64,000 nucleotides of DNA, taken from assembly GCA_047967505.1 (NCBI GenBank), contig CM106539.1; one strand, 5' to 3'. The DNA comes from Dipteris shenzhenensis (lineage: Eukaryota > Polypodiophyta > Polypodiopsida > Gleicheniales). Both the position numbers and the translations under genes were made by a program. The notes beneath the pieces are model-generated. The model saw nothing but the letters and a program-made list of their open reading frames with translations. It was not told where the DNA came from and searched no databases. Of this stretch, positions 24,701-37,250 are shown piece by piece; the stretch's first letter is position 1, and each line of letters opens with the position of its first letter.

Positions 24701-25770
24701 CCACTATGTCACATGCATAGTCATTTCCAAGATGCACACAACCTATCTTTCCACTATCATAAGTGGAGAACCATTTCCTATGGGAAGTAACATGGAATGA
24801 AGCACCAGAATCCAAAATCCAATCTTGGGAATATGCATCATCTGAAGTGGTAAGAAACTCTACAGATAAACTAGACATGAAGAGGACATCATTGTCACTA
24901 TCATGTGTGACTGCATTGATCTCCCCGATCTTCACTTTTCCTTTGTCCTCCCTTGGACTCTCTTCCTTTTGATTTGCACCCCAATTTGCATTCTTTTTCT
25001 TATACTTCTTTCTATATTCAGCTTGTAGCAATCCTTTTTCATATGGCCCTTCTTGCCACAGTGATAACACTTAATGTTTTGTGCCCTGGATTTGCTACGA
25101 GACTTCCCTCTTTCTTGGGACTTCCCCCTGAACTTTGATCTGCCCCTTTGTACATTTAAGGCTGCATCCTGCTTGTTGCCATCCATAGACTTCTGTCTAA
25201 TCGCCTCGGCCAACAAGCTACCCACAACATCATCAAATTTCATTACTCCACCAGGTGCAGAGTTACTGACAGCTGTACGGAAGTATCCCATGAGGACGGC
25301 AATGGACATAAGAGATATATTGCCTTAGTCTCCGCATCAAAATTCATCTTCTGAGCCTGAAGATGGCTGAAAATAATATTGAATTCATTCAAGTGAGAAG
25401 CAATGGAGACCCCTTTCTTCATCTGCAGCTCAAACAACATCTTCAAGAGGTAAACTTTATTACAGGCAATTTCCTTTTCATAAGTGGCACATAGTTTCTT
25501 CCACTAATCTTCCGTAGTCTGCTCATTTACTACTGTGAAATAAACTGACTCTATAAGATGAAGTCTAATAGTAGATTTTGCTAATGCATCCAACTCATTC
25601 CAATCATCCTCAGACATATTTGCAAGCTTAGCTTCAATCCCTGCCAAGGGTTTAATCTGCTCCTTTTGAATAAGCACATCCCTTATTTGTTCTTTCCACA
25701 TAGAAAAGTTTGTCCCATCGAACTTTTTAATGCTAAAAAACTCCTTTTCAGACATGGAAGAGGATGCCAT
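21783..25770 (-). pseudogene. Copia gag-pol polyprotein (family B)
   Basis: From 25770 leftwards: gag with FDGTNFSMWKEQIRDVL, a CCHC knuckle CYHCGKKGHMKKDC (about 25030), protease DSGAS (about 24810), integrase zinc-binding and catalytic core (CEHCLYGKQ, TDNGGEY, PEQN; 24392-23358), reverse transcriptase with ALYVDDMLLASKN (about 22650) and RNase H with STIEAEYVAAT (about 22020). Domain order PR-IN-RT-RH is diagnostic of Copia. It is broken by a few frameshifts and by in-frame stops near 25503, 24397, 23355, 23248 and 22006. At least three of these are TAG where Gln fits. Otherwise all domains are readable. Confidence 0.93.
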
Positions 25771-27191
25771 GATGTAAATGAAGCAAAAATCCCAAATTCT
25801 AGTGCCTACAAGAGAGAATCACACCAAATACTAGGTGCACCCAAATGTGTATGCCACAATAGAGTGAAATATCACCAAAACTCATGTCTCAAAATATCTG
25901 ACTCATGTGCATATACTATGCATCCATATGAGCGAATCTAGCCCAAAAGAAAATGCCAACTACAATGGCAATCCAAAATGCCAATAAGTGCCAAATGACT
26001 CAAGCATAAACACCGTCCACTGGCATATTGCATTAATAATATCTCATCCAAGAGAGCATAGCACTATCAATGCATCACTTGCAATGTGTCAAAGCTGTCC
26101 CTCAGCATAAAATAGCATCCATGTGCAAAGCGTCCATAAAAATAGCATCCCACAAGAGCAATTTGGGCCTATCAGTGCATCCATATGGCCTATAAATCAT
26201 CCACTGCAACCCAATGCACACCATGAATGAGCGCACACTACTCAAACTACAACTAGAGTGATCTGCATAAGGTATGCTCAAGAAATCATAGTCCCACGAT
26301 AGTGACCGCTACTGAAGATAGAACCTAAGATGCCTCAAAACATGGGTGTCATTGCATAATCGGACTCAGCAAGAAATTTTGCAAATATCTCTCTTCTGCC
26401 GAAACTCCAAAATCCCAACCGACGAGTGAGAAATGGGAGTCAACGCTTATCCACTGCCATGTGGCATAAATCTAAGGTTTCAAAACCTTAGAATGAAAAA
26501 TGCATAACAGAGAGATGAAATCGAATGCACAGGGATCTATAACTCTGAAAATCCTCCACCGAATCACATAAGAACTGATAGGTAGGGGTTTTTGGGAATT
26601 CGGAATGTAATGGGACAGACGGTTTTGGAAATCGTGGTCTCAATCACTGGGTCCAACACACAGACTAAAAAACGTTTTTGGAAACAGAGCTATTTGTAAA
26701 CTCTACCAGAGTGCAAATGATGAGCAACATAGAAGTTTTAGGACCTCCTGAGTCCACAAAAATGGACAGATCTGCAAATGGTTGCTCCAAACTTGAGTTC
26801 CAACACCCAAGCAAAAAAACACAGAAACTGACACAGTGAGTCAGAAATCCAATGAAATGATCCCAGATTCAAGAATGAAGGTGTTTCCAAGCTCTTGAAG
26901 TGAAGTGGACACCAAAAGCAAGCAATAGTTGCCTCTACAAGTCAATACAGAGTCTCTGTCATCGAACGGAACAGGGAAAAGCTAAAAAAAACAACTTTTT
27001 CTTTGAAAACACTTAACAGGCTCTCAAAACCACTTCGCAAAACCAAAGTGACTTTTCCAAAGGTTCTTCCAAGATCTCTACACACTCGGATGCAAGTAAA
27101 GTCACCGAGAAAGCTTCCCACAGAGGTTCCCCTTCCTCCCATAGAGTTGCTGAGCTTCAAGCATTCACGTACGCTCAGCTAGATCACCCAA
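25771..27191 (-). other. 5' leader of Copia B
   Basis: About 1.4 kb between the PBS and gag with no open frame of note; an unusually long untranslated leader. Short open frames on either strand here lack motifs. Confidence 0.7.
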
Positions 27192-27203
27192 GCTTTGATA
27201 CCA
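27192..27203 (-). promoter_or_regulatory. Primer-binding site of Copia B
   Basis: TGGTATCAAAGC on the minus strand, three bases after the 5' LTR: the initiator-Met tRNA type with one change from the usual TGGTATCAGAGC. Confidence 0.85.
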
Positions 27204-27206
27204 GTT

Positions 27207-27376
27207 GAGAGTGCTCTCAACGGAAGCAAGAACGGAAGAGGGAGAGAGAGAAATAGAGAGCCACACACATTTTAGTGGGTGTAGAACCACCCTAATCTTC
27301 TTTTTCATTCATTTATATATGTGTTTGAGTATTGTACATAACCGGGGTAAAGGCACAATGACCTTTAACCCCCACA
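27207..27376 (-). repeat. 5' LTR of Copia B
   Basis: 170 bases with TGTGGGGG...CTCTCA ends on the minus strand. It matches 21493-21661 along its length, including GTTTGAGTATTGTACATAAC in plus orientation. The short LTR also resembles the LTR of the small element at 39407 at its start. Confidence 0.92.
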
Positions 27377-27379
27377 TCT

Positions 27380-30300
27380 CTCCCCCTCTCTGTGTGTGTC
27401 CAAGGAAATAGATGTGAGAGACTAGCATCCCATTTCCAAAGCTTAAGGTCATTCTGATAGAGATTGGCACTAGTACAATTCTGCTAGAGAGTGACATTCT
27501 AACCCATGAGATTGTGGAGATTGGCACCAGTGCCATTCTCCACAAACTCTCATGTATTAGGATGGCCCCTAGGGTCCAAGGTAAAATGAGCATCCCATTA
27601 CCAAAGCTCAAGGTCATTTTGATGGAGAGTGCCATCCAGATGGAGATTGCTATACTGGTAAGGAGTGCCAATGTCTCAAACAATTAGTACATAAATGTTC
27701 CCACATATGTTTCCATCTTCCCTGTTAGCATGGCACTACTACCAATGTACTTGATACTAACATAGACATAGAATGAGAGTGGGAAACTAATTGAGATTGT
27801 GGAGAATGGCACTAGTTCCAATCTCCACACACTCTCATGGACTAGTGTGGATCCTAGGGTCCAAGGAAATAGATGTGGGAGATTGGCACCAGTGCCATGA
27901 TAGAGAGCGACATTGTAATCCATGAGAGTTTGTGGATAGTGGCTCTGTTCCAATGTTCCACATCTATTTCCATCTTCCCTATTAGCATGGCACTGTTGCC
28001 AATCTACTTGACACTGACATATACAAAGAAATAAGAGTGGTAAACTAATTGAATTGTTCAGAATGGCACAATGCCATTATCCACAAACTCTCATGGATTA
28101 GGCTGGCTCCAAGGGTCCAAGGTAATATAATTCCTATGCATCCCATTACAAAGCTCAAGGTCATTCTGATAGAGAATGGCACAGTGCCATCTTGATAGAG
28201 GGCTATCCTTAGAAGGAGTGCCAATGTCTTTTGACTTGTGTGGAAGATTTCATTGGTAATCTCACTTATGTAGGTAGAGAGAGAGAACTTGATTATGGAG
28301 GATTACAAAAAATTGAATGAGTAAAAGTGAACAAAGATAGGGTGCATCTTTACTAATGGTGCTTTGGCAACAATAACATATGTCCAACTCTCTCATGGAC
28401 TTTTGAAGAACTTAGACAGTTGTTGCTAAAATAAGGACTTGTCAATCTATTATTGTTTTGTTTTGATTATTTTTTGGATTGCTCACTTTTTCTTGCTCGC
28501 TTTTTTTGGTTCGCTCACTTTTCCTCGCTCGCTTTTTGGTAATCCTCATTTTGATATAGAGTGACATTCTAACCCATGAGATTGTGGAGATTGGCACCAG
28601 TGCCGTTCTCCACAAACTCTCATGGAGTAGGATTGGCTTCCAGGGTTCAAGGTAAAATAATTCATATGCATCCCATTACCAAATTTGAAGGTCATTCTCA
28701 TGGAGATTGCCATCCTTATAGAGTGCCATCCTGATGGAGAGTGCTATCCTAGTAGGGAGTGCCAATGTCTCAAATAGTAAATGCATAAATCTTCCCACAT
28801 CTATTTCCATCTTCCCTGTTAGTATGGTACTGCTGCCAACCTACTTGACACTGATATAGACATAGAATGAGAGTGGCAAACTAATTGAGATTATGGAGAA
28901 TGGTGCCAGTGCCAATCTCCACAAACTCTCATGGATTAGGGTGGCTCCTAGGGTCCAAGGAAACAAATGTGTGAGATTGGCACTAGTGCCATTCTGATAG
29001 AGAGTGACATTGTAATCCATGAGAGTTTGTGGATAGTAGCATTGTGCCAATGTCCCACGTCTGTTTCCATCTCCCCTATTCCCATTTCCAAAGCTCAAGG
29101 TCATTCTGATATAGATTGGCACCAGTGCCATTTTGATAGAGAGTGACATTCTAACCCATGAGCTCATGGAGATTGGCACCAGTGCCATTCTCCACAAACT
29201 CTCATGGATTAGGATGGCTCCCAAGGTCCAAGGTAAAATGATTCCTATGCATCCCATTACCAAAGCTCAAGGTCATTCTGATGGAGAGTGCCATCAGAAT
29301 GATTAGACTAGTGACAAAATAAGGAGGCACATCAATTGCATGAGATTGGCACAAGTGCCCTTTCTATACAAACTCACCTGGAGAATTCTCTACAATCATA
29401 CTTTAGTGGGCATTGATCTGTTGATTCTCTTTGTGACTATCACAAATGAGATTGGCACCAGTGCCATTCTCAACAACAAACTCTCATGGATTAGGATGGC
29501 TCCCAGGGTCCAAGGTAAAATAATTCCTATGCATCTCATTACCAAAGTTTAGTGTCATTCTGATGGAGAGTGCTATGCTCGTAGGGAGTGCCAATGTCTC
29601 AAACAATTAATGCATAAATGTTTCCACATATGTTTCCATCTTCCCTATTAGCATGGAACTATAGCCAATCTACTTAACACTAACATAGACATAGACTGAG
29701 AGTGGCAAACTAATTGAGATTGTGGAGAATGGCACTAGTGCCAATCTCCACAAACTCTCATGGACTAGGGTGGCTCCTAAAGTCCAAGGAAACAGATGTG
29801 GGAGATTGGCACCAGCGCCTTTTTGATAGAGAGTATTGTAATCCATGAGAGTTTGTAGACAATACCACTATGCCAATGTCTTTCCCAATATAATGGCACT
29901 GCTGCCAATCTACTTAACACTGACATAGACATATAATGAGAGTGACAGTAGTGCCATTATGATATAGAGTGCCATCCTAATAGAGAGTGCTAATTTTGAT
30001 AGAGAGTGCCAATGTCTCAAAAATGCTATTCATAAATGTCCTACATCTGTTTCCATCTTCCCCGTTAGCATAGCACTGCTGCCAATCTACTTGATAGTGA
30101 CATGGACATAAAATGAGAGTGGAACCAGATAGAGAGTGCCTCCTTATAAAGAGTGCCAATGTCTCAAAAATGTTATGCATAAATGTTCCATATTCCCTAT
30201 CAGCATGGCACCGTTGCCAATCTACTTGACACTAACATAGACATAGAAAGTGCTAACTCTGATTACCAAGCTCAAGGTAAAATAATTCATATGCATCTTG

Positions 30301-30480
30301 TTACCAAAGCTCAAGGTATGGTAGTTATGTTATAAATCCTAAAACAAAGGATTGGATTAGTGACAAAATAACAAGGCGGTACAGTAACAATTATATCAAT
30401 TACAAGTGCCAATCTCACTAGTGCCATTCTTTCAGTTTAGAATGGCACAGCTGCCAATCTACTCTTGCAATGTTTCAATC
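27380..30480. repeat. Palindrome-rich satellite, right block
   Basis: Same family as 16430-19140. The clearest palindrome is at 29720-29753: arms TTGTGGAGA and TCTCCACAA around TGGCACTAGTGCCA, 34 bases with one mismatched pair and no loop. Larger versions with CCATGAGA and TCTCATGG outer arms occur at about 27507-27555, 28571-28624 and 29155-29213. A non-satellite stretch at about 28225-28550 with GCTCGCTTTTT motifs interrupts the block. Confidence 0.93.
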
Positions 30481-31929
30481 CAATATATTTTATTACATGA
30501 TTTTTTTTTAAATAAGTGACAACCTGTCACATGATTTCTCATTGCAATCTCGATTTTAATACATATCATAACCAAATTGTCTCTCATTTAGATGAGGTGT
30601 TCTTTCATGCATTTGTGACATGTTTCTTTAAGAATCTATTGGCTATTCTAATATGTGTTTAGCTATACATTCTAATTGTTCCATATCCTAACACTAGGGA
30701 TCAACACACCTTGATAAGAAAAATGCACCATGGTAATGAGTGCTTCTATGTGCCGTCACAAAAGTAGATGAATGCAAATTTCAAAGACATCCCTATAGTT
30801 TCATTTAACTAGTTATTTTTTTATTTTTATATATTTTTATATTTTCTATAATCATTAAATTTAAACAACATCGATTAAATTTAAAACACACAGACATGTA
30901 TTTTTTTCCATATATATTTTCATATTTTTATACATATATTTATATATTTATATATATGAGTATATATATATATTTATTTATAAAATTTTTTACACATACA
31001 TATATTTTTAAATTTATATATTTATTTATATAGACATATATATATATTTTTTAAATTTTGAATTTTGAATTTTGAATTTTAAAATTTGAAAATTGAAATT
31101 GGAAACTTGAAGGAGGCAAAGTACTCACGATAGTCCTTGGGAGCAAAGAACTCACAGAGGTACATGGAGCCTGACAGAGGTGCTCATTGAGGTAGTCAAT
31201 AGAGCGAGCGAGAAAAAGCAAGCGGGCCCAATGAAGTGAGCAAGTTTTTTCACAATTCCTCTGATGAGAACAAATTTGAAACCAAACTTACTATAGCAAG
31301 ATGTTGTCATATTAAGCATACCAATATTCAAACTTGCAATCCACCCTATCTTTCAATTGAAGAACATAAACTAATTATCGAACTCATAACATAAATGACT
31401 ATTGAAATACCACTTCACCCGTAAAATGTACCAAACCAACACTACCACTTTCCAAATGTGTCCATGGTTCACCACAACAATTATCAATCTATGAACAAAG
31501 TGGTGTTTTAAACCATGTTCTAATCCCCCTGACATTCATAATCAAGAAAGTAGTTGCATGCATGTGGTTTATCTAATTAGCACTCATCATATCTCTTGTC
31601 GGCTGTCATGAATCTTGCCATTTTTTTTGCATAGCATGCCAACAAACTACAACAAAACATACATTCCAAAGCAAAGTAAGTCAAAGTGGAACAATGAAAA
31701 TAATTTCCAATAAGAAGAACTTGCCATCCTTATGTGTTATACATAAGACAATTTGCTACCAACATAAAGTAGAAAAAATCAATTGCTAGATCAAGGCCTT
31801 ACAAACACTATCCAAAGCATCAAAATTTGTACTTTCTTGATTCAAAGGCACCCGTAAATGTTCACTTTCAAAGTCCTCAATTTTAGCATTCAAAATATAT
31901 AACAAAAAAACTCAGGGCTAGGTAGCATA
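30481..31929. other. AT-rich non-coding stretch
   Basis: Contains (TATA)-rich runs at 30810-31030 and TTTTGAATTTTGAATTTTGA repeats at about 31050-31090. No coding evidence. Confidence 0.6.
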
Positions 31930-32391
31930 CTACTCATCAAATGGGTTTGTGATAGGTGCCACTCTCTCTTCTTCCCCCTCTCCATCATGCTCTAACAACC
32001 TGATCCGTTTTTTGGAATGATCTGCCACAAGTGGCTCAACAATGCTAGCCACAATACTGTTGTCTGAATCAAATGAAAAATAAGGCTTGCCGATGGCCTG
32101 ACAAGCACGCATAAGAGGGGCTGTGCCACAACCCATCTCTAGAACCAGCCCTCCAAGAACACAAAGAAGAGACATAATGCAACCTACAAAAAAACTACTC
32201 CTCTCTAGTCCACCTCGTGCTAGCTGAGAAGACGTGGGCACGATTGTCCTTGCAGAGGGAGGTATATAATGAGTCCAAATATCTTCACATGGATCAATCA
32301 AAAGCTGTTGGAAAAGTGGAAAGCTCTCCCCCCAAAAAACTATTGGATTCTTCTTTGCTCTACGTATTAAAGCTAATACTGAAGATTGCAT
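31930..32391 (-). pseudogene. Class I SAM-dependent methyltransferase-like exon
   Basis: A 153-codon minus-strand frame. Residues 83-95 read VLEMGCGTAPLMR, a good motif I (S-adenosylmethionine-binding loop), and residues 107-110 read FDSD after a GKPY segment, as in the acidic motif II position of DNA N4/N6-type methylases. Upstream of 32391 the minus strand has TTTTTCCCTGTGGTTTCTAG, a plausible 3' splice site, so this may be a last exon. The catalytic motif (DPPY/NPPF type) is not visible in this segment. It lies on the same strand as the ParB-like and SET segments to the right and may be the end of that gene. Function is inference; it could be a fragment only. Confidence 0.5.
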
Positions 32392-32394
32392 CTA

Positions 32395-33830
32395 GAAACC
32401 ACAGGGAAAAACTATCTCGATTTTAGAGTTTCCATGTTGCACATGCCTTGATTTCACAAAAAGGGAAGCAAGAAAAAGTCCCTACATGCCTTACAAGCAC
32501 ATATACTTCGTGTTTATTGTTGTCTTGGGCTTGATTGAAATGGTGCATCAGTTTATGCATCAGGCTGCATTGACAAAAGTTGAATTGTTTCAAGCTCTGT
32601 GTGGTAGAAGAAACCCATCAATTATATAGTGTATGGCTTGGATGCCCTTTTTTTGCATTTCCTTCATAATTGGATAATATATGTAGGTGTGCTTCCCTGC
32701 ATGAAGCTGCACTAAGTTGTATTTTTTGAAGGTGGAAGAAACCCATCAAGCATTTAGTAGGTAGCCTAGATGTCCTTTTTTTATACATAGGTGTGCTTCC
32801 ATGTTTTGGCAATGCATGAAAAAACATTTTTTACAATCATTCCAAGGGTTGGAAGATATTTTGAAGCATCAAATTTTTATATCAATTTTTTTTTGTATGA
32901 CATATGCTTTTTGTGCTATGGAGTTAATAACTTTAAGAAAAAAGGTGTCTTTTGACAACATGAAAAGCATTTAATGTAATATGTTACTATTCTCATTATT
33001 GAAAGCATTCAATGTTTTATTTTATCATTACTTTTTCACAACAAAGGAAACATGATTTGAACATGTACTTTTGGAAACATGCTAGCCAAGATGCAGGCGA
33101 GTGGGTAAGCTTTCTTGGAATATAAATTGTGAGTATTGCATGGTAATTGGCTATCTTGGATGAATATAATGTGGTTATTATTAAACAAATAACACCTTGC
33201 ATTGTTGTTTGTCCACACTTGCTTATTTGGCCTCGCTCACTTTTTGGTAATCCTTGTACTGACAAGCTTGACGGAGGTGCGTGGGATCAGAGGACTTTTC
33301 TTTCGACTATTCTTTTGACTCATAGAGGTATATCTGAGTCTGTGAGACTCTGAGAGCCTAGAGGTTCTCTTCTTTGGACAAGACCTATGAATCTGTGAGA
33401 CTCTGAGAGCCTAGAGGTTCACGGGCGATGGGATAGTAGGGCTTGAAGGGAACGACAGTGCACAAAGGGTCTAGTCTCTTCTATGAAATACGAAGCACAG
33501 GTCATAGGCGCACGGAGGACGAAGCATAGAGGACGAGGCACATGCCATAGGCACAAGGAGGTCACGAGAGCCTGAACTTTGAAGGTGTCTTGTCTCTGAG
33601 GAAGCGCACGGTGGATGACAATGCACCGAGGGGCAACTTCAAGCCTCCACAATTCCACAATTCACTTCAAGCCTCAAGGGATTGCAAGCGGGCATGGTGG
33701 AGAGCGAGGTGAACTAGATTGCAAGGGGGCACGGTGGATGAGGAAGAGGGTTTCCAAGAAGAGGAGGGTTTCCAAGAAAGGGCATGTGCTCCAGGTAGGG
33801 TTTCTTGTCATAGTTTAAACTTTAGATTTG
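32395..33830. other. Non-coding, small tandem duplications
   Basis: A diverged duplication of about 110 bases (GGAAGAAACCCATCAA-type) is at about 32604-32700 and 32728-32810. A second (TGTGAGACTCTGAGAGCCTA) is at 33338 and 33393. I recognise no gene; the open frames here are short. Confidence 0.55.
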
Positions 33831-33839
33831 GCTATTAGT

Positions 33840-34360
33840 TCATAATTTAGATTAATCTATTCCTATGCTCTAATCTATTAATTAATTAGTTCCTAACTTC
33901 CCCTATCCCTTTAATTAACTCCTTACCTAAGATACTAACCCTTTAATTAAGCTAATTAAACCCTCCAACCTTAGTCATGAATTTGGCTATAATGCTCATA
34001 GTTTAGATTAATCTATTAGTGCACACCTATTTGCTCCTATGCTCTAATCTATTAATTAATTAGTTCCTAACTTCCCCTATCTCTGTAATTAGTTCCTAAC
34101 CTAAGATGCTAACCCTTTAATTAAGCTCCTAACCCTTACCTATGCTCTTAACCCTTTAATTAAGCTAATTAACCTAAAGTACTCGCCTCTGCCCCGCACC
34201 CACTAATGGCCCCAAACATTCGACGGGGGGGACATATTAGTCCATTAGTTCCTATTTTAGGATAATTTAGTTGATTAGGATTAATCTGCTAGTTTAGGAT
34301 TAGGATTGATCTATTGGTTTAGGATTAGGATTAATCTACTAGTTTAGGAGAAAACAAGAT
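33840..34360. repeat. AT-rich short repeats, TTAATTAAT and GGATTAGGATTAATC types
   Basis: CTATTAATTAATTAGTTCC occurs twice about 180 bases apart, and GGATTAGGATTAATCTACTA variants occur three times near 34260-34345. This is non-coding. Confidence 0.7.
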
Positions 34361-34387
34361 AGTATGGAGAATCAAAAATTTGATTAC

Positions 34388-35016
34388 TGTAGAACTAATA
34401 CAATAGATGGCGTTGCCTCCCAACCGTGTGCTCCTGTGAAAGAAGCTTCGATGGCATGCTGGAAACAGTAGAAGACAGAGGTTGGATGCTAAGGAATCAG
34501 GGTTGTTGTAGCCAGTGATGATATGGGCTTCACCGGCTTGCTCTTATATAGCCACTAGTCGTAGTCGGTTAGGCTAAATTGGGTCACCGACCCAGTCCGC
34601 CCAAAACGATTGACTGGGGGTCGGTCCAAGCCACTGACCATACGATAGAACCGATGTGCAAAATAGAGCAATTGACCTATGGAAGCCGTTCGGCCCAGAG
34701 CCATCCAGGATCATCTGAGGCTCCAAACGGGCCCCGTAACCCGAGAGTGGGCTGCCTCGAAAAATGCTCCATCTACCCTCAGTGCGGTCAATTAAGGGAT
34801 GCCTTCCTGCACTTGCATGTAGCCTAGTTGGTGGTGTGCCAACTCTATCTGAAGCCGTCCAACCATCAAGCCACACATGGCCCCCATTTGGTGTCAAAAC
34901 CAGGACCTACCGGGTGACCGAGCTACTCAAATACCTTCTCCTCATATGGGGGGCTTACAAGTAGAGTTAGCTGGTTCCCGCGTAGTTATATGAGAGTGGA
35001 GCATTGATATCTAACA
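34388..35016 (-). mobile_element. Solo LTR (family C), truncating the SET gene
   Basis: 629 bases with TG...CA ends (minus strand TGTTAGATATC...TTCTACA). A second copy at 46968-47555 defines the element independently. A TATA box (CTATATAAGAG on the minus strand, about 34546) sits about 470 bases from the start, as expected for U3 followed by R-U5. No internal retroelement sequence is attached on either side. I see no clean target duplication (flanks ATTAC and ATACT). Confidence 0.8.
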
Positions 35017-35565
35017 ATACTCACAAAGTAACTCATCTCCGAAGGAGATATCCTTTATGGTTTGCATAGTAATGTGGCCATGGGCACTCAAATCTCCTTG
35101 TGATTTTTGAGCCCAAGGTGGTGGTTTAGGGATGTATACAAATATAACATTTGTTCTTTCTTTATAATACATTGAGCTATTTATATATCTAGCAATGTTT
35201 CCATACAATACATCTCCCACAATACATTTCACATCTGTCAATGGCTCAATGAATGGATCTTCAAACATTCCATAAGTCTTCATCCTTGGGAAAAGCTTGA
35301 GGAGAGATCTCCAAGTATTATAATCATACTTTGGACCATTATATACCATCAAATCTTGTTTCTTCTTGATGCTCGTATGTACAAAAAGACCATATCTTGT
35401 CCCAGGTATTGTTGATTTCTTTACTTCATAATGGATGCCATTCATTTCGAACACGTGCTCAATGGGTATGGGCAATTCATGTTTCCATAGACCATTGGAT
35501 GCAGGATCAAATTTTGAAATAAGATAACTCTTCAACTTTTCACGACAATCTGCAACACCTATCAT
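35011..35565 (-). pseudogene. SET-domain exon, C-terminally cut by an LTR
   Basis: The 184-codon frame carries a SET domain: IPGTRYGLFVHTSIKKKQ (residues 53-70; the usual G-x-G-L-F start), GNIARYINSS (122-131; the RFINHS position with His replaced by Ser) and ISFGDELLCEYC (173-184; the GEEL..DY position with its tyrosine). SET domains transfer methyl groups to lysines, usually on histones. The stop TAG (35011-35013) lies inside the family C LTR, so the original C-terminus including any post-SET cysteines is missing. The exon probably begins after an AG at about 35559. It continues the locus to the right on the same strand. The changed NH motif raises doubt about activity even before truncation. 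Confidence 0.72.
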
Positions 35566-35812
35566 ATGTTTAAAATCAAAGAATCATTCTTTTAGTAGAG
35601 GAATACAAACTCACATCACAAAGCACAGAGCATTTTTTGGACAAGGTACTAACTAAATGTCTATTAATTTTTTCACAAAACAAATTGAAACATAATGTTT
35701 TGCAAATCGAATCTAACCAAATAGTGTCCAAATATAATTCAAAATATGGGTACAAATGTTTAAGCTGAGTGTTTGTGTCTATAACTCTAATTAATAAGAT
35801 CACTCAGATTCA

Positions 35813-36774
35813 CTAAGGGTTGTCTATGCAATAAAATCGAATCAAGTTGGCTAAGAATGCCCTTGCAGCATCGGCAGTGATTCCCCTTTCCTTGCATCCA
35901 AGAACCATAGCAAAGTGTTTTGCCTCACTATCTTTCAATGGCCCCATTTTGGCAATTTTTCCTAGCATGCATTCTTCCTCTTCATTCAATGTAACATGTT
36001 GAGCATGCACCATGCTTCTTGTAGTAGGACAAGTCCCTCTCACTCTAGTTTTGGTTATAGGTGAAGTAATACCTTTCTCTGTGTCTTTTTTTGAACTACG
36101 AGTAGACATATGAGATTCGACATTCATCCTTTCGAGCACTTCTTTGTTTTTCTCTTTGAATTCAAGGATCACTGGTTGAAAATAATAGAACATATCATGC
36201 CCTTCGACAATTGAAGCTTGACCAAATCTATTAGAAGAGATGGCACTGCGCACATCTATTGCATCATCTAGCATCTGTAGGTACCGTATTAACTCATGAA
36301 GCAAACTAGAATCACCACAATCTATATCAAATTTTGTAAGGAAAATGCAATTTTCTGCTGGATTAACACAACCCGTGTAAGGCGAAACATCAATGAACAC
36401 TGTTCTTGCTGGTTTACATTCCTCTTTAAAACAACACCACACTCTCATTAATGGTTTAAACTCCGCTTCCACATTCATCCTATCTGGTCGAATGATTCTA
36501 CTCTTTGTATGCTTGTAGCATGCCATTGCACCTCAAACGATGAAGAAATGTAACTTTTTGTTAACATGACACTCCAAAGTGTCCAGCATGTGTTGCACCA
36601 TGCCCTTTTCTCCTCCAGTGGACCAAATGCCAACATGGCAGTGACCGAGCAACCAGTCTTCTTCCCTATTGCAAACCAAAAAACGCTCCTCCTCCTGTTG
36701 AGGAGAATGGGATTACCTGCTTTGCATGGTTGATCATGCATTATACACCATTTTTCCTTGAGTGATATGCACAT
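35813..36774 (-). pseudogene. Middle part of the ParB-like/SET locus, unknown domain
   Basis: From 36774 the frame encodes AIGKKTGCSVTAMLAFGPLE, then a frameshift near 36600 leads into CYKHTKSRIIRPDR and a 200-residue stretch ending at 35813. An in-frame TGA (about 36536) also occurs. The cysteines and the IDVSPYTGCVNP and DIDCGDSS segments are unlike any domain I can name. Strand, spacing and decay match the neighbouring ParB-like and SET parts, so I treat it as the same gene. Confidence 0.5.
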
Positions 36775-37250
36775 CCGTAAAAAACACGCCCTTAGGTGTG
36801 TTATCCAGCCAAGTACTTATCTGATCGATGTGCCTCTTTGAAGAAACACATCAATACCACCTAGGTTGAGGCATAGGAAAAGTATTGTAACGATTGGATA
36901 TCCTTTGCATTGTCGATCGAGCATTAAATACCATTTTTGCTCTAGTGTCATGCACATCCGTAAAAAAACATGCTGCTAGGTATGTTATTCGATCAAGTAC
37001 TTATGGGATGGATGCCCCATTTTTCATGTAAGTTAATTCCACCTAGTTGAAGGTGTGTGCAAAGTATTGTGCCCATCCGATATGCTTTGCATTGTCAATC
37101 AAGCATAAAACACCGTTTTTGACTTAGTGTCATGCACAACCATAAAAAAACACGGTCCTAGGTGTGTTATTTAAACGAGTACTTCTCAGATAGGGGCTGT
37201 ACACATTATGTATAAATTCCATTCCCTCCATGTTTGAATCGACTGTGTAG
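36718..37250. repeat. Threefold tandem repeat of about 182 bases inside the locus
   Basis: A motif of the AAAAAACACG...TAGGTGTGTTAT...AAGTACTT type begins near 36778, 36962 and 37142, each preceded by a GCATTGTCGATC-like segment. The copies are diverged. The minus strand of each encodes related short peptides, so the repeat arose from part of the gene itself. Confidence 0.8.

Larger units (their letters stand above)
21493..27376 (-). mobile_element. Nearly full-length Ty1/Copia retrotransposon (family B)
   Basis: The element is complete in layout on the minus strand: 5' LTR (27207-27376), PBS (27192-27203), a leader of about 1.4 kb, gag-pol (25770-21783), polypurine tract (21662-21672) and 3' LTR (21493-21661). 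It is flanked by TCTCT on both sides (21488-21492 and 27377-27381), the expected 5-base target duplication, although the CT-rich context makes this match less decisive. Coding decay and LTR differences of several percent show that the copy is dead and not recent. Confidence 0.93.

Noticed and set aside
34388-35016. Perfect target duplication around the family C solo LTR
   Set aside because: The flanks ATTAC and ATACT do not match exactly in register, so I do not claim one.
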